Positions 8,596 to 25,731 of a DNA stretch of 64,000 nt are shown here, piece by piece. Position 1 is the stretch's first letter. The number at the start of each line of letters is the position of its first letter. Made by a program: the position numbers and the translations under genes. Source of the stretch: Bradyrhizobium sp. 199 (lineage in GTDB: Bacteria; Pseudomonadota; Alphaproteobacteria; Rhizobiales; Xanthobacteraceae); the NCBI RefSeq assembly GCF_023073355.1, contig NZ_JADPJI010000005.1, forward strand, positions 806,001 through 870,000, written 5' to 3'. The notes below the pieces were generated by a model. That model ran no database searches, was not told where the DNA came from, and saw only the letters and a program-made list of their open reading frames with translations.

Positions 8596-9024
8596 ATGGC
8601 AAAGAAAGTGACCGGATACCTGAAGCTTCAGGTCCCGGCCGGTGCGGCGAATCCTTCGCCCCCGATCGGTCCCGCGCTTGGTCAGCGCGGTCTCAACATC
8701 ATGGAGTTCTGCAAGGCGTTCAACGCCCAGACCCAGAAGGAAGAGAAGAACACCCCGATCCCGGTGGTCATCACCATTTATGCGGACCGTTCCTTCACCT
8801 TCGAGATGAAGACGCCGCCGATGTCCTTCTTCCTCAAGCAGGCTGCCAAGATCCAGTCCGGCTCCAAGGCTCCGGGCCGTGACAAGGCCGGCGCGGTGAC
8901 CAGGGCGCAGGTGCGCGAGATCGCCGAGAAGAAGATGAAGGATCTCAATTGCGATTCCATCGAATCGGCCATGAAGATGGTCGAGGGCTCCGCCCGCTCG
9001 ATGGGCCTGGAAGTGGCGGGGTAA
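8596..9024 (+). CDS. rplK: 50S ribosomal protein L11
   Basis: 142 residues, standard length. The N-terminal proline-rich segment ([19 protein letters not shown]) is the thiostrepton/GTPase-centre contact region; the C-terminal domain binds 23S rRNA at the GTPase-associated centre. ATG preceded by a CAGGAG Shine-Dalgarno. Six bases separate its stop from rplA, so the pair is cotranscribed. Confidence 0.98.
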   Translation: MAKKVTGYLKLQVPAGAANPSPPIGPALGQRGLNIMEFCKAFNAQTQKEEKNTPIPVVITIYADRSFTFEMKTPPMSFFLKQAAKIQSGSKAPGRDKAGAVTRAQVREIAEKKMKDLNCDSIESAMKMVEGSARSMGLEVAG

Positions 9025-9030
9025 ACGGAC

Positions 9031-9723
9031 ATGGCAATCGGAAAGCGTTTGAAACAAGCCCGCGAAGGTATTGATCGCGAAAAGCTTTACCCGCTCGCGG
9101 ACGCCATCAAGATGGTCAAGGAACGCGCGAAAGCGAAGTTCGACGAGACGATCGAGGTCGCGATCAATCTCGGCGTCGATCCGCGTCACGCCGACCAGAT
9201 GGTCCGCGGTGTCGTGACCCTGCCGAACGGCACCGGCCGTACGCTCCGCGTCGGCGTGTTCGCCCGCGGCGCCAAGGCCGATGAAGCCAAGGCTGCAGGT
9301 GCCGATGTCGTCGGCGCCGACGACCTGGTCGAGAAGGTGCAGAACGGCACGATCGATTTCGACCGCTGCATCGCCACCCCCGACATGATGCCGCTGGTCG
9401 GTCGCCTCGGTAAGGTGCTCGGCCCGCGCGGCCTGATGCCGAACCCGAAGATCGGCACCGTGACCATGGACGTCACCGGTGCGGTGAAGGGTGCCAAGGG
9501 CGGCTCGGTCGAGTTCCGTGTCGAAAAGGCCGGCATTCTGCAGGCCGGCGTCGGCAAGGCCTCGTTCACCGAGGAAAAACTGGTCGAGAACATCAAGGCT
9601 TTGGCTGACGCCGTCTCCAAGGCCAAGCCCGCCGGCTCCAAGGGCACCTACATCCAGCGCGTTGCGGTGTCCTCGTCGATGGGCCCCGGCGTGAAGGTCG
9701 AGCCGGGCACCATTCTCGGCTAA
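9031..9723 (+). CDS. rplA: 50S ribosomal protein L1
   Basis: 230 residues, full length. [15 protein letters not shown] near residue 130 is the L1 signature. L1 forms the mobile stalk that helps release deacylated tRNA from the E site and in many bacteria represses its own L11-L1 mRNA. A strong hairpin 20 bases downstream ends the rplKA unit, so the following dehydrogenase and rplJL are probably read from other starts. Confidence 0.98.
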   Translation: MAIGKRLKQAREGIDREKLYPLADAIKMVKERAKAKFDETIEVAINLGVDPRHADQMVRGVVTLPNGTGRTLRVGVFARGAKADEAKAAGADVVGADDLVEKVQNGTIDFDRCIATPDMMPLVGRLGKVLGPRGLMPNPKIGTVTMDVTGAVKGAKGGSVEFRVEKAGILQAGVGKASFTEEKLVENIKALADAVSKAKPAGSKGTYIQRVAVSSSMGPGVKVEPGTILG

Positions 9724-9742
9724 GCCTGGAATTGCATGAGGT

Positions 9743-9776
9743 GAGGGGCGGAATTGGGCAACCGATTCCGCCCCTC
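9743..9776 (+). terminator. Terminator-like hairpin after rplA
   Basis: GAGGGGCGGAAT (9743-9754) and ATTCCGCCCCTC (9765-9776) are perfect 12-bp complements around a 10-base loop, followed by a weak T-rich tail (GTCGTTTG). Separates rplKA from the hydroxyacid dehydrogenase gene. Confidence 0.7.
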
Positions 9777-9811
9777 GTCGTTTGTGAAGGCTTTCACCGG
9801 AAATAAGAACA

Positions 9812-10765
9812 ATGGCTGACAAGGTCCTGATCTATTCGCGCTTTCCCAAGTCGATGATGGCGCGTTTCGCCGAGCGGTTCGAGCTGCTCGACACCGGCGG
9901 CAAGCCGGCGGGGGAGGTGTTTTCGGCCGACGAACTCGGCGGCGTCCGCGCGATGCTCACGGCGGGCGGCTCGCCGCTCGGTGCGGAGGCGATGGATCTG
10001 TTTCCAAAACTCGGCGCCATCGTCTGCTACGGCACCGGCTATGACGGCGTCGACCTGAAGGCGGCAGCGAGCCGCAATATCGCAGTCGGCCACAGCCCGG
10101 GGGCCAATGCGGCCTCGGTGGCCGATATCGCGATGACCCTGATGCTGGCGACGACGCGGCGGATCCTAGTTGCCGACCACTATGTTCGCAGCGGCGATTG
10201 GGCCGCGTCAAAACCCTCGCCGATGATGCGGCCGCAGGCGGGCATGCCCGGCCGCCGCATCGGCGTCTACGGCATGGGCGAGATCGGCCGCAAGATCGCG
10301 GCGCGCTGCGCCGCCTTCGAAAGCGAGGTCGGCTATTTCAGCCGCAGCAAGTACGATCTGCCCTATCAGTACTTCCCGACCCTGGAGGCGCTGGCCGATT
10401 GGTGCAGCGTGCTGATGGTCTCGGTCCGGGCAGGGGCAGAGACCCAGCATGTCGTCAACGCCGACATCCTGAGGCGTCTCGGCGCCGACGGCTATCTCGT
10501 CAATATCTCCCGTGGCTCGGTGATCGACGAGAGAGCCCTGGTCGCGGCCCTTTCCGACAAGACCATCGCCGGCGCCGGCCTCGACGTCTTCGAGACGGAA
10601 CCGCACGCCCCGGGCGCCCTGACGGCGCTTCCCAACGTGGTGTTCGCCCCGCATATTGGCGGCCACACCCTCGAATCGCACGTTGCCATGCAAGCCTGCG
10701 TGCTGGCGAACCTGACCGCGTTCTTCGAGGGCAAGCCGCTGCCCTACGCGGTCAAATCGGCCTGA
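9812..10765 (+). CDS. D-isomer-specific 2-hydroxyacid dehydrogenase family protein
   Basis: 317 residues. The NAD(P)-binding motif GVYGMGEIG spans 151-159 and the catalytic triad of the family is intact: Arg234 (NISRGSVID), Glu263 (DVFETEPH) and His281 (APHIGGH). It should reduce a 2-keto acid to the D-hydroxy acid, in the glyoxylate/hydroxypyruvate reductase-like branch; substrate unknown. It sits between rplA and the L10 leader, a place usually free of metabolic genes. A terminator-like hairpin lies before it and a long leader after it, so it may be its own transcription unit. Confidence 0.93.
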   Translation: MADKVLIYSRFPKSMMARFAERFELLDTGGKPAGEVFSADELGGVRAMLTAGGSPLGAEAMDLFPKLGAIVCYGTGYDGVDLKAAASRNIAVGHSPGANAASVADIAMTLMLATTRRILVADHYVRSGDWAASKPSPMMRPQAGMPGRRIGVYGMGEIGRKIAARCAAFESEVGYFSRSKYDLPYQYFPTLEALADWCSVLMVSVRAGAETQHVVNADILRRLGADGYLVNISRGSVIDERALVAALSDKTIAGAGLDVFETEPHAPGALTALPNVVFAPHIGGHTLESHVAMQACVLANLTAFFEGKPLPYAVKSA

Positions 10766-11348
10766 ACCGGTCCTTATCGGCCCGGGTCAAGCGCCCGCGG
10801 CAACGGATTGGAACTGGTGCGAATTTTGCTCTTGGCAAGCAGGCAGAGAGCGTTTAAAGAACCGCTTCCGGACGTGCCGGCTTCGGCTGGCGCGTTCGTG
10901 CACGCATTCAGAAAAACCCGACACGATAGGAGATCATTCCTTTTCAGGACGTCCGTGAGGATTGGCCCGAAAGGAAGGAAAATCCGTCGATTGGTGAATG
11001 TGGGCAGAGGTCGGGCGGTTCGCCGGCTGACCTTGTCCTGTCCAAGACTGCAGGCGCCCGCGGGGAATTTCGATTTCTCAAAGGCTTAATCGCATGGCCT
11101 GCATAGACGGGTGAAGACCGGATTTCACTTCGCATCCAGCTTTAAGGGCTGGCCTCGCGAAAGGGTCTGGTTCGGACCTCGACACGCCGTGGGCCTTCAA
11201 GGGCTCCCGGAGGGCAGGCTTTGAATCGTCGTCTCGCCCGGCGTGTGTCCGATGGGTTTTGGCCCGGAGGTTCAGGTTTTGGGTGGGGCGATGGGTGCAA
11301 CCCGGCGGTCCCGCTTTCGCGATGGCCGCCAACCGGAAAGAGCTTGCT
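10766..11348. other. Intergenic region and rplJ leader
   Basis: 583 bases between the dehydrogenase and rplJ. The 3' half is the L10-type leader described separately. In the 5' half, CTTGGC and TTAAAG around 10830-10858 are spaced 17 bases and could be a weak promoter; nothing else stands out. The short open frames crossing this stretch lack plausible starts or coding character. Confidence 0.5.
11030..11125 (+). promoter_or_regulatory. Ribosomal protein L10 leader (autoregulatory mRNA element)
   Basis: The untranslated region before rplJ contains the CCAAGACTGCAGGC block and the GCCTGCATAGACGG / GTGAAGACC block characteristic of alphaproteobacterial L10 leaders. GCAGGC (11050-11055) can pair with GCCTGC (11097-11102) to close the element. 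In studied bacteria L10, bound with L7/L12, binds this structure and represses rplJL translation. Boundaries are approximate; the call rests on recognised sequence blocks and position, not a covariance search. Confidence 0.65.
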
Positions 11349-11867
11349 GTGGAACGAGCGGCAAAAAAGGAAGCGGTCGAACAGCTCAATGGGGTCTTCA
11401 AGACCACGAGCGTCGCGGTCGTTGCCCAATATTCCGGCCTGACCGTTGCCCAGATGCAGAAGCTGCGCACGCAGATGAAGCAGGCTGGCGCCTCGGTGAA
11501 GGTCTCGAAGAACCGTCTCGCCAAAATTGCTCTTGAAGGCACTGACGTCGTTGCCATCGGTCCCATGCTGAAGGGACCGACCGTGATCGCTACTTCGAAC
11601 GATCCGGTTGCGGCGCCAAAGGTCGCCGTCGAATTCGCCAAGGCGAACGAAAAGTTCGTCATCGTTGGCGGTTCGATGGGGAAGACCGTCCTGAATGTCG
11701 ACGGCGTGAAGGCGCTTGCCTCGCTGCCGTCGCTTGATGAACTGCGCGCCAAGATCGTCGGCCTGCTTGTGGCCCCGGCGACCAAGATCGCTCAGCTCGC
11801 CAATGCGCCCGCGGGCAAGCTCGCGCGCGTCATCCAGGCTCATGCCTCAAAGGGCGAAGCGGCCTGA
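11349..11867 (+). CDS. rplJ: 50S ribosomal protein L10
   Basis: 172 residues from the GTG at 11349, which has AAAGAG at Shine-Dalgarno distance and gives the family length. In-frame ATGs at 11322 and 11259 would add 9 and 30 residues but lack a ribosome-binding site. L10 anchors L7/L12 dimers to form the stalk that recruits translational GTPases; the C-terminal helix ([17 protein letters not shown]) is the dimer-binding spine. First gene of the rplJL unit, 54 bases before rplL. Confidence 0.95.
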   Translation: MERAAKKEAVEQLNGVFKTTSVAVVAQYSGLTVAQMQKLRTQMKQAGASVKVSKNRLAKIALEGTDVVAIGPMLKGPTVIATSNDPVAAPKVAVEFAKANEKFVIVGGSMGKTVLNVDGVKALASLPSLDELRAKIVGLLVAPATKIAQLANAPAGKLARVIQAHASKGEAA

Positions 11868-11921
11868 CGCCCTTCGCAAAACTCAAACCCGAACCAGACT
11901 TACATCCAAGGAAACTGAACA

Positions 11922-12299
11922 ATGGCTGACTTGCAGAAGATCGTTGACGACCTCTCGAGCCTCACTGTGCTCGAAGCTGCTGAACTGGCGAAGCTCCTCG
12001 AAGAAAAGTGGGGCGTTTCGGCTGCCGCGGCTGTCGCCGTGGCCGGCCCGGCCGGTGGTGGCGCTGCCGCCGCTCCCGCCGAAGAGAAGACCGAGTTCAC
12101 GGTCGTTCTCGCCGGCGCCGGCGACAAGAAGATCGAGGTCATCAAGGAAGTCCGCGCCATCACCGGCCTGGGCCTGAAGGAAGCAAAGGACCTCGTCGAG
12201 GGCGCGCCGAAGCCTGTCAAGGAAGGCGTGAACAAGGACGAGGCCGACAAGATCAAGGCCCAGCTCGAGAAGGCTGGCGCGAAGGTCGAGCTCAAGTAA
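11922..12299 (+). CDS. rplL: 50S ribosomal protein L7/L12
   Basis: 125 residues. N-terminal dimerisation helix pair, an Ala/Gly/Pro-rich hinge at about 36-55, and the C-terminal GTPase-stimulating domain with [16 protein letters not shown]. Multiple copies assemble on L10. AAGGAAAC lies at Shine-Dalgarno distance from the ATG. A hairpin 15 bases downstream of its stop probably adjusts the rplL:rpoB ratio. Confidence 0.98.
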   Translation: MADLQKIVDDLSSLTVLEAAELAKLLEEKWGVSAAAAVAVAGPAGGGAAAAPAEEKTEFTVVLAGAGDKKIEVIKEVRAITGLGLKEAKDLVEGAPKPVKEGVNKDEADKIKAQLEKAGAKVELK

Positions 12300-12780
12300 G
12301 CAACGCTTCTGGCGAGATCCCGGGCGAGCGTCAGCGAAGCCCGGGATCTTGGCTTGCCCTCAACAAGGGGCGTGCCGGATGCAAAAGGCGTGCGACGGAA
12401 CCTGCCGACGCGGGCCGAACACGAAAAAGTGTGGGGATTTGCGGGTTTCACCCTCGAATCTGCACTAATGTCGCCCCATATCGGGTCGACAGCACGAAAG
12501 CGCGGTGGGCAGGGATTTCGAATTCCCTGTAGCCGTTGGGAGAGCAAGCTATTTCGGGCTTTTGCAGTCCGTGAAGACAATCGTTGTGACGGGCGGGCGC
12601 GCACCAGCGCCCCGCGCGTCGTTTTGCGTTTTGAAGGTCTGAAGAACAGATTCAGGACATTCTCGCCTGAAACTGAGTCTCCGGTCCCCAAAACGGGTTC
12701 GAAAAATTCAACCCGGGGAGCGGTGGCAGCCGCGTCCCGGACGGCGCGCCCGGAGCGGGCGACGAAAATGAGAGGCCACC
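12300..12780. other. rplL-rpoB intergenic region
   Basis: 481 bases without a convincing gene. It begins with the hairpin at 12315-12349. The rest shows no clear -35/-10 pair, no open frame with a credible start, and only scattered minor inverted repeats. An internal promoter for rpoBC may lie here but cannot be pointed to. Confidence 0.5.
12315..12349 (+). promoter_or_regulatory. Attenuator or processing hairpin between rplL and rpoB
   Basis: AGATCCCGGGC (12315-12325) and GCCCGGGATCT (12339-12349) are perfect 11-bp complements with a 13-base loop. No U-tract follows. Position matches the partial terminator/RNase III site known between rplL and rpoB in Escherichia coli, which lowers polymerase expression relative to stalk protein. 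Confidence 0.65.
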
Positions 12781-16899
<4,119 letters not shown>

Positions 16900-16911
16900 C
16901 CCGACCTGTCA

Positions 16912-16970
16912 TGCCCGGCCTTCCCGGCCGGGCACCGGCGCCCCGTCCGAGGCCTTGAGGGCAGGGCGCC
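16912..16970 (+). repeat. Two stacked hairpins in the rpoB-rpoC spacer
   Basis: TGCCCGGCC (16912-16920) pairs with GGCCGGGCA (16926-16934), and GGCGCCC (16938-16944) pairs with GGGCGCC (16964-16970). The first hairpin resembles the short dispersed palindromes common in Bradyrhizobium intergenic DNA. No T-run follows, so a role in RNA stability or processing is more likely than termination. Confidence 0.55.
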
Positions 16971-17027
16971 CCGTTAAGTGATTTTCGAATTTGCGGCCGG
17001 AGGCGACCGGCACGCGAGGAGAAGACG

Positions 17028-21224
<4,197 letters not shown>

Positions 21225-21255
21225 TGGTTCATCCGTAGGAATACCGAGGACAATG

Positions 21256-21282
21256 AAAAGGCCGGCGGAAGCCGGCCTTTTT
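21256..21282 (+). terminator. Intrinsic terminator of rpoBC
   Basis: AAAAGGCCGGC (21256-21266) and GCCGGCCTTTT (21271-21281) form an 11-bp stem with a GGAA tetraloop, running into a T-tract. Textbook Rho-independent terminator; the A-run on the left arm also makes it usable from the other strand. Confidence 0.92.
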
Positions 21283-21417
21283 GCTGCTTTCATTGCCTGC
21301 TGCGATGCGGGATCAACCTTTGTTCATCTTTCCTTCAGGCGCAAAAGCGCTTCTGCTAGGGGAGTTTAGACCGGTGGATCCCGTGACGGGGGCTGGGCCG
21401 GAGACCACGGAACTCAC

Positions 21418-23478
21418 ATGCTTGATCTCGCAATCGTAGGCGGCGGCCCCGGGGGGCTGATGAGCGCCTGGTATCTGAAGCGCAAGCTTGGCGATCTCTG
21501 CCGCGTGACCATCTACGAGGCCTCCGACCGGCTCGGCGGCAAGATCGTCACGCGCAAGTTCGATTCGGCGCCTGCGATGTACGAGGCCGGCGTTGCCGAG
21601 ATCTACGATTACTCGATGACCGGGCCCGATCCACTGCGCGAGCTGGTTCAGCATTTCGGGCTGCAGACCATTCCGATGGATGCCGAGCAGGTCCAGTTCG
21701 GCGGCGAACTCCTGAGCGACGTGTCCGGCATGCGCCGCAAATACGGCGCCAAGACCGCGGCGGCGATCGAGGCGTTCCGCAACCGCTGCGCCGAGGCGAT
21801 GTCGCCGATCGAATATTACGAGGGCGTCGGCGCGCACGACAACGAGAATCCCTGGGCCTTCAAGACCGCCGAGCAGGTGCTCGACGAGGAGGTCGAGGAC
21901 GAGACGGCGAAGCGCTTCTTCAAGGTGATGGCGCGCTCCGACATCGCGACCGAGAGCCACAACACCAACGGCCTCAACGCGCTCAAGAACTATCTGATGG
22001 ACGTCGACGGCTATATTGGCCTCTATTCCATCCAGAACGGCAACGAGCAGCTGATCGAATGCCTCCAGTCGGAGGTCAACGCCGACATCCAGCTCAATCA
22101 CCGCGTGCTCACGGTGGGCAAGGCGCCGACCGGCCGCTACCAGCTCAAGATGATGAACGGCAAGGGACCGGAGACCCGCGATTTCGATCTGGTGCTGGTC
22201 TGCCTGCCACATTCCTGGCTCGCCACCGTCGGCTGGGAAGGCGAGCAGCTGCGGAAGTCGATGGTGAAGCACGTCTCCTATTTCGATCGCCCGGCGCATT
22301 ACCTGCGCGTCTCGATCCTGTTCGACACACCGTTCTGGGGTGAGAAGATTTCGGGCGCCTGGTTCATGTCGGAAGCCTTCGGCGGCTGCTGCGTCTACAA
22401 CGAGGGCGCGCGCCACGACGTCGGCAAGCACGGAGTGCTGAACTGGCTTATTCCCGGCTCCGACGCGCTGGCCTTTGCCAATCTGTCGGACCAGGAGCTG
22501 ATCGATGCCGCGCTGAAGTCGCTGCCAGCTTCGCTCGGCGATGCGCGTTCGCATCTCATGGAAGGCAAGATCCACCGCTGGCTGTCGTCAGTGAATGCGA
22601 TTCCGGGCGGTCTGCCCGTGCGTGACGTCATGACCAATCACCGGCCGGAACCAAAGGAGCATCCGGGCATCGTGGTGGTCGGCGACTATCTGTTCGACTC
22701 GACGCTGAACGGCCTGCTCGACTCCTCGGACGCGGCGACCGACATCATCCTGACCGAGATGATGCGCCTGCGCCGCCAGCGCGCGCAGGATGGCGAGCCG
22801 GTCTCCGACAAGATCGACCGCGACTATTTCGAGAACTATCGCGGCCTCGGTCCCTATCACGAGGCATGGCGCCACTTCACCGACCCCGATTATCTCACCA
22901 AGCTGCTCGGCATCGTCTGGGGCAAGACCAAGGGCGCCAAGCTGCTCGTGGCAGGCTCGGCCAGCGGCGAGCTGGTCGGCGCGCTGCGCGAGCGCGGCAT
23001 CGATGCCTTCGGCATCGAGAACAACCGTGCCATCCACGCCAGGACGCCGAAGGCGCTGAAGAAGTACAACAAGCTCGGCTCGATCACCGACATGCCGTTC
23101 AAGGACGGCGCGTTCGACTTCGTGTTCGAAACCAGCCTCTGCCACGTTTCCCCGAAGCAGGTGGTTCGCGCGATCAAGGAGCTGAACCGTGTGGTCAAGA
23201 CCGGCCTGGTGTTCGGTTCGATCACCTCGGACATGGCTCCGGCTCTGATTGATCGTTTCGACCTCCTGCGCGGGGTCAAGAAGCTCGGCACCTGGTGGGA
23301 ATGGTCCGAGCTGTTCTTCGGCAACGGTTTCGACCTCTCGATGCACCGCAAGGATTGCACCGATGCGCTCTGGGAGGCGACGCTCGCCGCCAACAAGGGC
23401 CCGGGGCAGTGGTACGCCGACGCGGACAGCCTGCGCTATTCCTTCTTCGACAAGGTCGAGGACGAGGACGAGGATTAG
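21418..23478 (+). CDS. FAD-dependent oxidoreductase fused to a SAM methyltransferase-like domain
   Basis: 686 residues in two parts. Residues 1 to about 450 are an FAD/NAD(P)-binding amine-oxidase/protoporphyrinogen-oxidase-like domain: the dinucleotide motif GGGPGGL at 8-14 is followed by an ExxDRLGGK segment, and GIVVVGDYLFDSTLNGLLDS near 417-436 is the C-terminal FAD-contact region. Residues about 495-650 look like a class I SAM methyltransferase: AGSASGELVGAL in the motif I position, an acidic residue closing beta-2 (FGIEN), and a MPFKDGAFDFVF motif. The C-terminus is acidic (DEDED). The substrate is unknown. It is followed by an ABC exporter gene on the same strand after 132 bases; both sit between rpoC and the str operon. 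Confidence 0.75.
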   Translation: MLDLAIVGGGPGGLMSAWYLKRKLGDLCRVTIYEASDRLGGKIVTRKFDSAPAMYEAGVAEIYDYSMTGPDPLRELVQHFGLQTIPMDAEQVQFGGELLSDVSGMRRKYGAKTAAAIEAFRNRCAEAMSPIEYYEGVGAHDNENPWAFKTAEQVLDEEVEDETAKRFFKVMARSDIATESHNTNGLNALKNYLMDVDGYIGLYSIQNGNEQLIECLQSEVNADIQLNHRVLTVGKAPTGRYQLKMMNGKGPETRDFDLVLVCLPHSWLATVGWEGEQLRKSMVKHVSYFDRPAHYLRVSILFDTPFWGEKISGAWFMSEAFGGCCVYNEGARHDVGKHGVLNWLIPGSDALAFANLSDQELIDAALKSLPASLGDARSHLMEGKIHRWLSSVNAIPGGLPVRDVMTNHRPEPKEHPGIVVVGDYLFDSTLNGLLDSSDAATDIILTEMMRLRRQRAQDGEPVSDKIDRDYFENYRGLGPYHEAWRHFTDPDYLTKLLGIVWGKTKGAKLLVAGSASGELVGALRERGIDAFGIENNRAIHARTPKALKKYNKLGSITDMPFKDGAFDFVFETSLCHVSPKQVVRAIKELNRVVKTGLVFGSITSDMAPALIDRFDLLRGVKKLGTWWEWSELFFGNGFDLSMHRKDCTDALWEATLAANKGPGQWYADADSLRYSFFDKVEDEDED

Positions 23479-23544
23479 CCGCTTGGCGCGAAGGTCTTCG
23501 CCAATTGTTTTGCCGAATTCATCTTGATCGCATAGAATCGGTGC

Positions 23545-23563
23545 AATAGCGGTTACCGCTATT
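23545..23563. promoter_or_regulatory. 19-base inverted repeat upstream of the exporter gene
   Basis: AATAGCGG (23545-23552) and CCGCTATT (23556-23563) are perfect complements around TTA, 48 bases before the ABC exporter ATG. Symmetry and size suit an operator for a dimeric repressor; a weak hairpin in the transcript is the alternative. No cognate regulator is nearby. Confidence 0.4.
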
Positions 23564-23610
23564 TCCTGCTTTCTCTGCGGTCATGCCGGCCGTCAGCATC
23601 GGTTGGTTTC

Positions 23611-25635
23611 ATGGCGTCCAAGCCCCTCCCGCCCGACAAACAGAAGCTCGTCGCCAATGAGGCGGCCGAGCTAGACGACAAGCTCGCCGCTGCCGCCAAG
23701 CCGGACCTCAAAGACGACGAGGACGACGAAGAGGAGGCCGATGAGGGGGTGGAACTTGACGACGAGGATGAGGATGAGGACCTCGTCGTCTTTACCGCGC
23801 GCGAGGCCGCCGGGGCGCTCGCGACCATCGTCGGGTTCGTCAAACCCCATCTGACGAACTACAAGCGGATGCTGTCATTCGTGGCGTTTGGCGTCTTCGT
23901 CGAGACGCTGTTCAACGTCATCATGCCACTCAGCCTCAAGTTCCTGATCGACGATGCGCTCGGCGAGGAGGACTTCCAGGCGCTGTACAATATCCTCGGC
24001 GTGCTCGCCGTCGCCGGCATCTTCACCTCGATTGTCGCCGTCTGGTACGAGCGCTGGGATGCGCGGTTGGCTGCCTGTATCATCTCCGACGTCCGCAAAC
24101 GCCTGTTCGAGCACGTCCAGGACCTGCCGGCGGCCTATTTCGGCCGCACCAAGCGCGGCGAGATTCTGTCGCGCTTCTCAGTCGATCTCTCGGCCTTCGA
24201 AGGCTCGGTCAAGACTTTCGCCAACAGTGCCGCGCTGCCGTTTCTGGAATTGATCGCCGGCATCATCCTGATGGTGTTCCTGAACTGGCAGCTCGCGGTG
24301 GTGGCGCTGCTGGTGTTTCCGATCACGCTGATTGGTCCGCGCATGCTCACGCCGAAGGCGGTGCAGGCCAATTACGAGCAAAAGCTCAACGAGAGCGCGC
24401 TGCTCGGCATGGTGCAGGAAAACGTCGCGGCGCAGGCGGTGATCAAGGCGTTCAGCCTGCAACGCCGGATGTTCGGCTTCTTCACCTTCCGCAATGACGA
24501 GACCCGCCGGAAGATGGCCTCTGCCGCGTTCCTCTCCACCATGGTGGAGCGGACGGTCACCATCTCAGTGTTGCTGCTGCACATCGTGGTGCTCGCGATC
24601 GGCGCCTATCTCGCAACCAAGGGGCAGATCACCATCGGCACCTTCGTGACCTTCGAGAGCGCGTTCTGGGAGGTCTCCTACAACATCGCTCATGTCATGC
24701 ACTTCGTTCCGGTGTCGATCTCCTCGGCTGCCGCGATCCGCCACATCCAGGAGCTGCTCGATGAACCGACACGCAGCGCCGATCGGCCCGGCGCGCCCGA
24801 TCTGCCTCGTGTCACCCACGACATCACCTTTGATCGCGTGACGTTCCAGTACGAAGGCAGCCAGATGCCGGTGCTCGACAATCTCAGCCTCAAGCTTGAC
24901 GTCGGCAAGCGTATCGCCATCGTCGGCCCCTCGGGCTCGGGCAAGAGCACGCTGCTCAATCTGATCCTGCGGCTCTACGTGCCGGACGAAGGGCGCGTCA
25001 CCATCGACGGCGTCGACGTCCGCAAGGTGACGCTGGACTCGCTACGCCGGAGCATGGCGGTGGTGTTCCAGGAGAACATGCTGTTCAACATGTCGATCCG
25101 CGAGAATATCCGGCTCGGCAAGGAGGGTGCGAGCGACGAGGAGGTGGAGGACGCCGCCAAGAAGGCCGAGATCCACCGCTACATCATGAGCCTGCCGCAG
25201 CGATACGACACGCCGGTCGGCGAGCGCGGCGACACCCTGTCGGGCGGCCAGCGCCAGCGCATCGCGATCGCGCGCGCGATCATCCGCAACCCCTCGGTGC
25301 TGCTGCTGGACGAAGCCACCTCGGCGCTGGACCAGACCACGGAAGCTGCGATCAACCGGACGCTGCTCAAGGTCGCCAAGGGCCGCACCATGATCTGGTC
25401 GACCCACCGCCTGACCTCGGTTGTCGAGATGGACGAAATCATCGTGATTTCCGCGGGCAGGGCGATCGAACGCGGCTCGCATGCCCAGCTGCTCGCCAAG
25501 AACGGCACCTATCGCAAGCTGTGGAACGACCAGATCCATCAACCTCATGGCGCGGCGGCTCACGTCGGCGACGGCCGAGACGATGATGAGGAAGACGACC
25601 TCGAGGATGATGAGGACGAGGACGGGGAGGAGTGA
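23611..25635 (+). CDS. ABCB-type ABC exporter half-transporter with acidic N- and C-terminal tails
   Basis: 674 residues. A run of Asp/Glu fills about 34-57, then a six-helix exporter membrane domain (about 75-380), then the nucleotide-binding domain: Walker A GPSGSGKST at about 439-447, signature LSGGQRQR at about 543, Walker B SVLLLDEATSALD near 563 and the H-loop STHRL near 595. The last 20 residues are again almost all acidic. Such proteins act as homodimeric lipid, peptide or drug exporters of the MsbA type. The pairing with the FAD/methyltransferase fusion upstream, whose C-terminus is also acidic, suggests a common substrate or physical interaction (inference). Confidence 0.88.
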   Translation: MASKPLPPDKQKLVANEAAELDDKLAAAAKPDLKDDEDDEEEADEGVELDDEDEDEDLVVFTAREAAGALATIVGFVKPHLTNYKRMLSFVAFGVFVETLFNVIMPLSLKFLIDDALGEEDFQALYNILGVLAVAGIFTSIVAVWYERWDARLAACIISDVRKRLFEHVQDLPAAYFGRTKRGEILSRFSVDLSAFEGSVKTFANSAALPFLELIAGIILMVFLNWQLAVVALLVFPITLIGPRMLTPKAVQANYEQKLNESALLGMVQENVAAQAVIKAFSLQRRMFGFFTFRNDETRRKMASAAFLSTMVERTVTISVLLLHIVVLAIGAYLATKGQITIGTFVTFESAFWEVSYNIAHVMHFVPVSISSAAAIRHIQELLDEPTRSADRPGAPDLPRVTHDITFDRVTFQYEGSQMPVLDNLSLKLDVGKRIAIVGPSGSGKSTLLNLILRLYVPDEGRVTIDGVDVRKVTLDSLRRSMAVVFQENMLFNMSIRENIRLGKEGASDEEVEDAAKKAEIHRYIMSLPQRYDTPVGERGDTLSGGQRQRIAIARAIIRNPSVLLLDEATSALDQTTEAAINRTLLKVAKGRTMIWSTHRLTSVVEMDEIIVISAGRAIERGSHAQLLAKNGTYRKLWNDQIHQPHGAAAHVGDGRDDDEEDDLEDDEDEDGEE

Positions 25636-25731
25636 CCGGGGCCGCACCGATTCTGTGATTCCCGTCATCGGTGTCACTCGATCTGCACGCGACGATGCGT
25701 TCTTCGATTCGAAAACCCGGTCGGATAACTC

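Noticed and set aside
11259..11348. Upstream starts for L10
   Set aside because: They fall in the structured leader and lack a Shine-Dalgarno; the GTG at 11349 gives the family length.
12508..12530. tRNA-like T-arm (GGGATTTCGAATTCCC)
   Set aside because: No acceptor, D or anticodon arms around it, and the TTCGAA centre can arise by chance; no tRNA could be folded.
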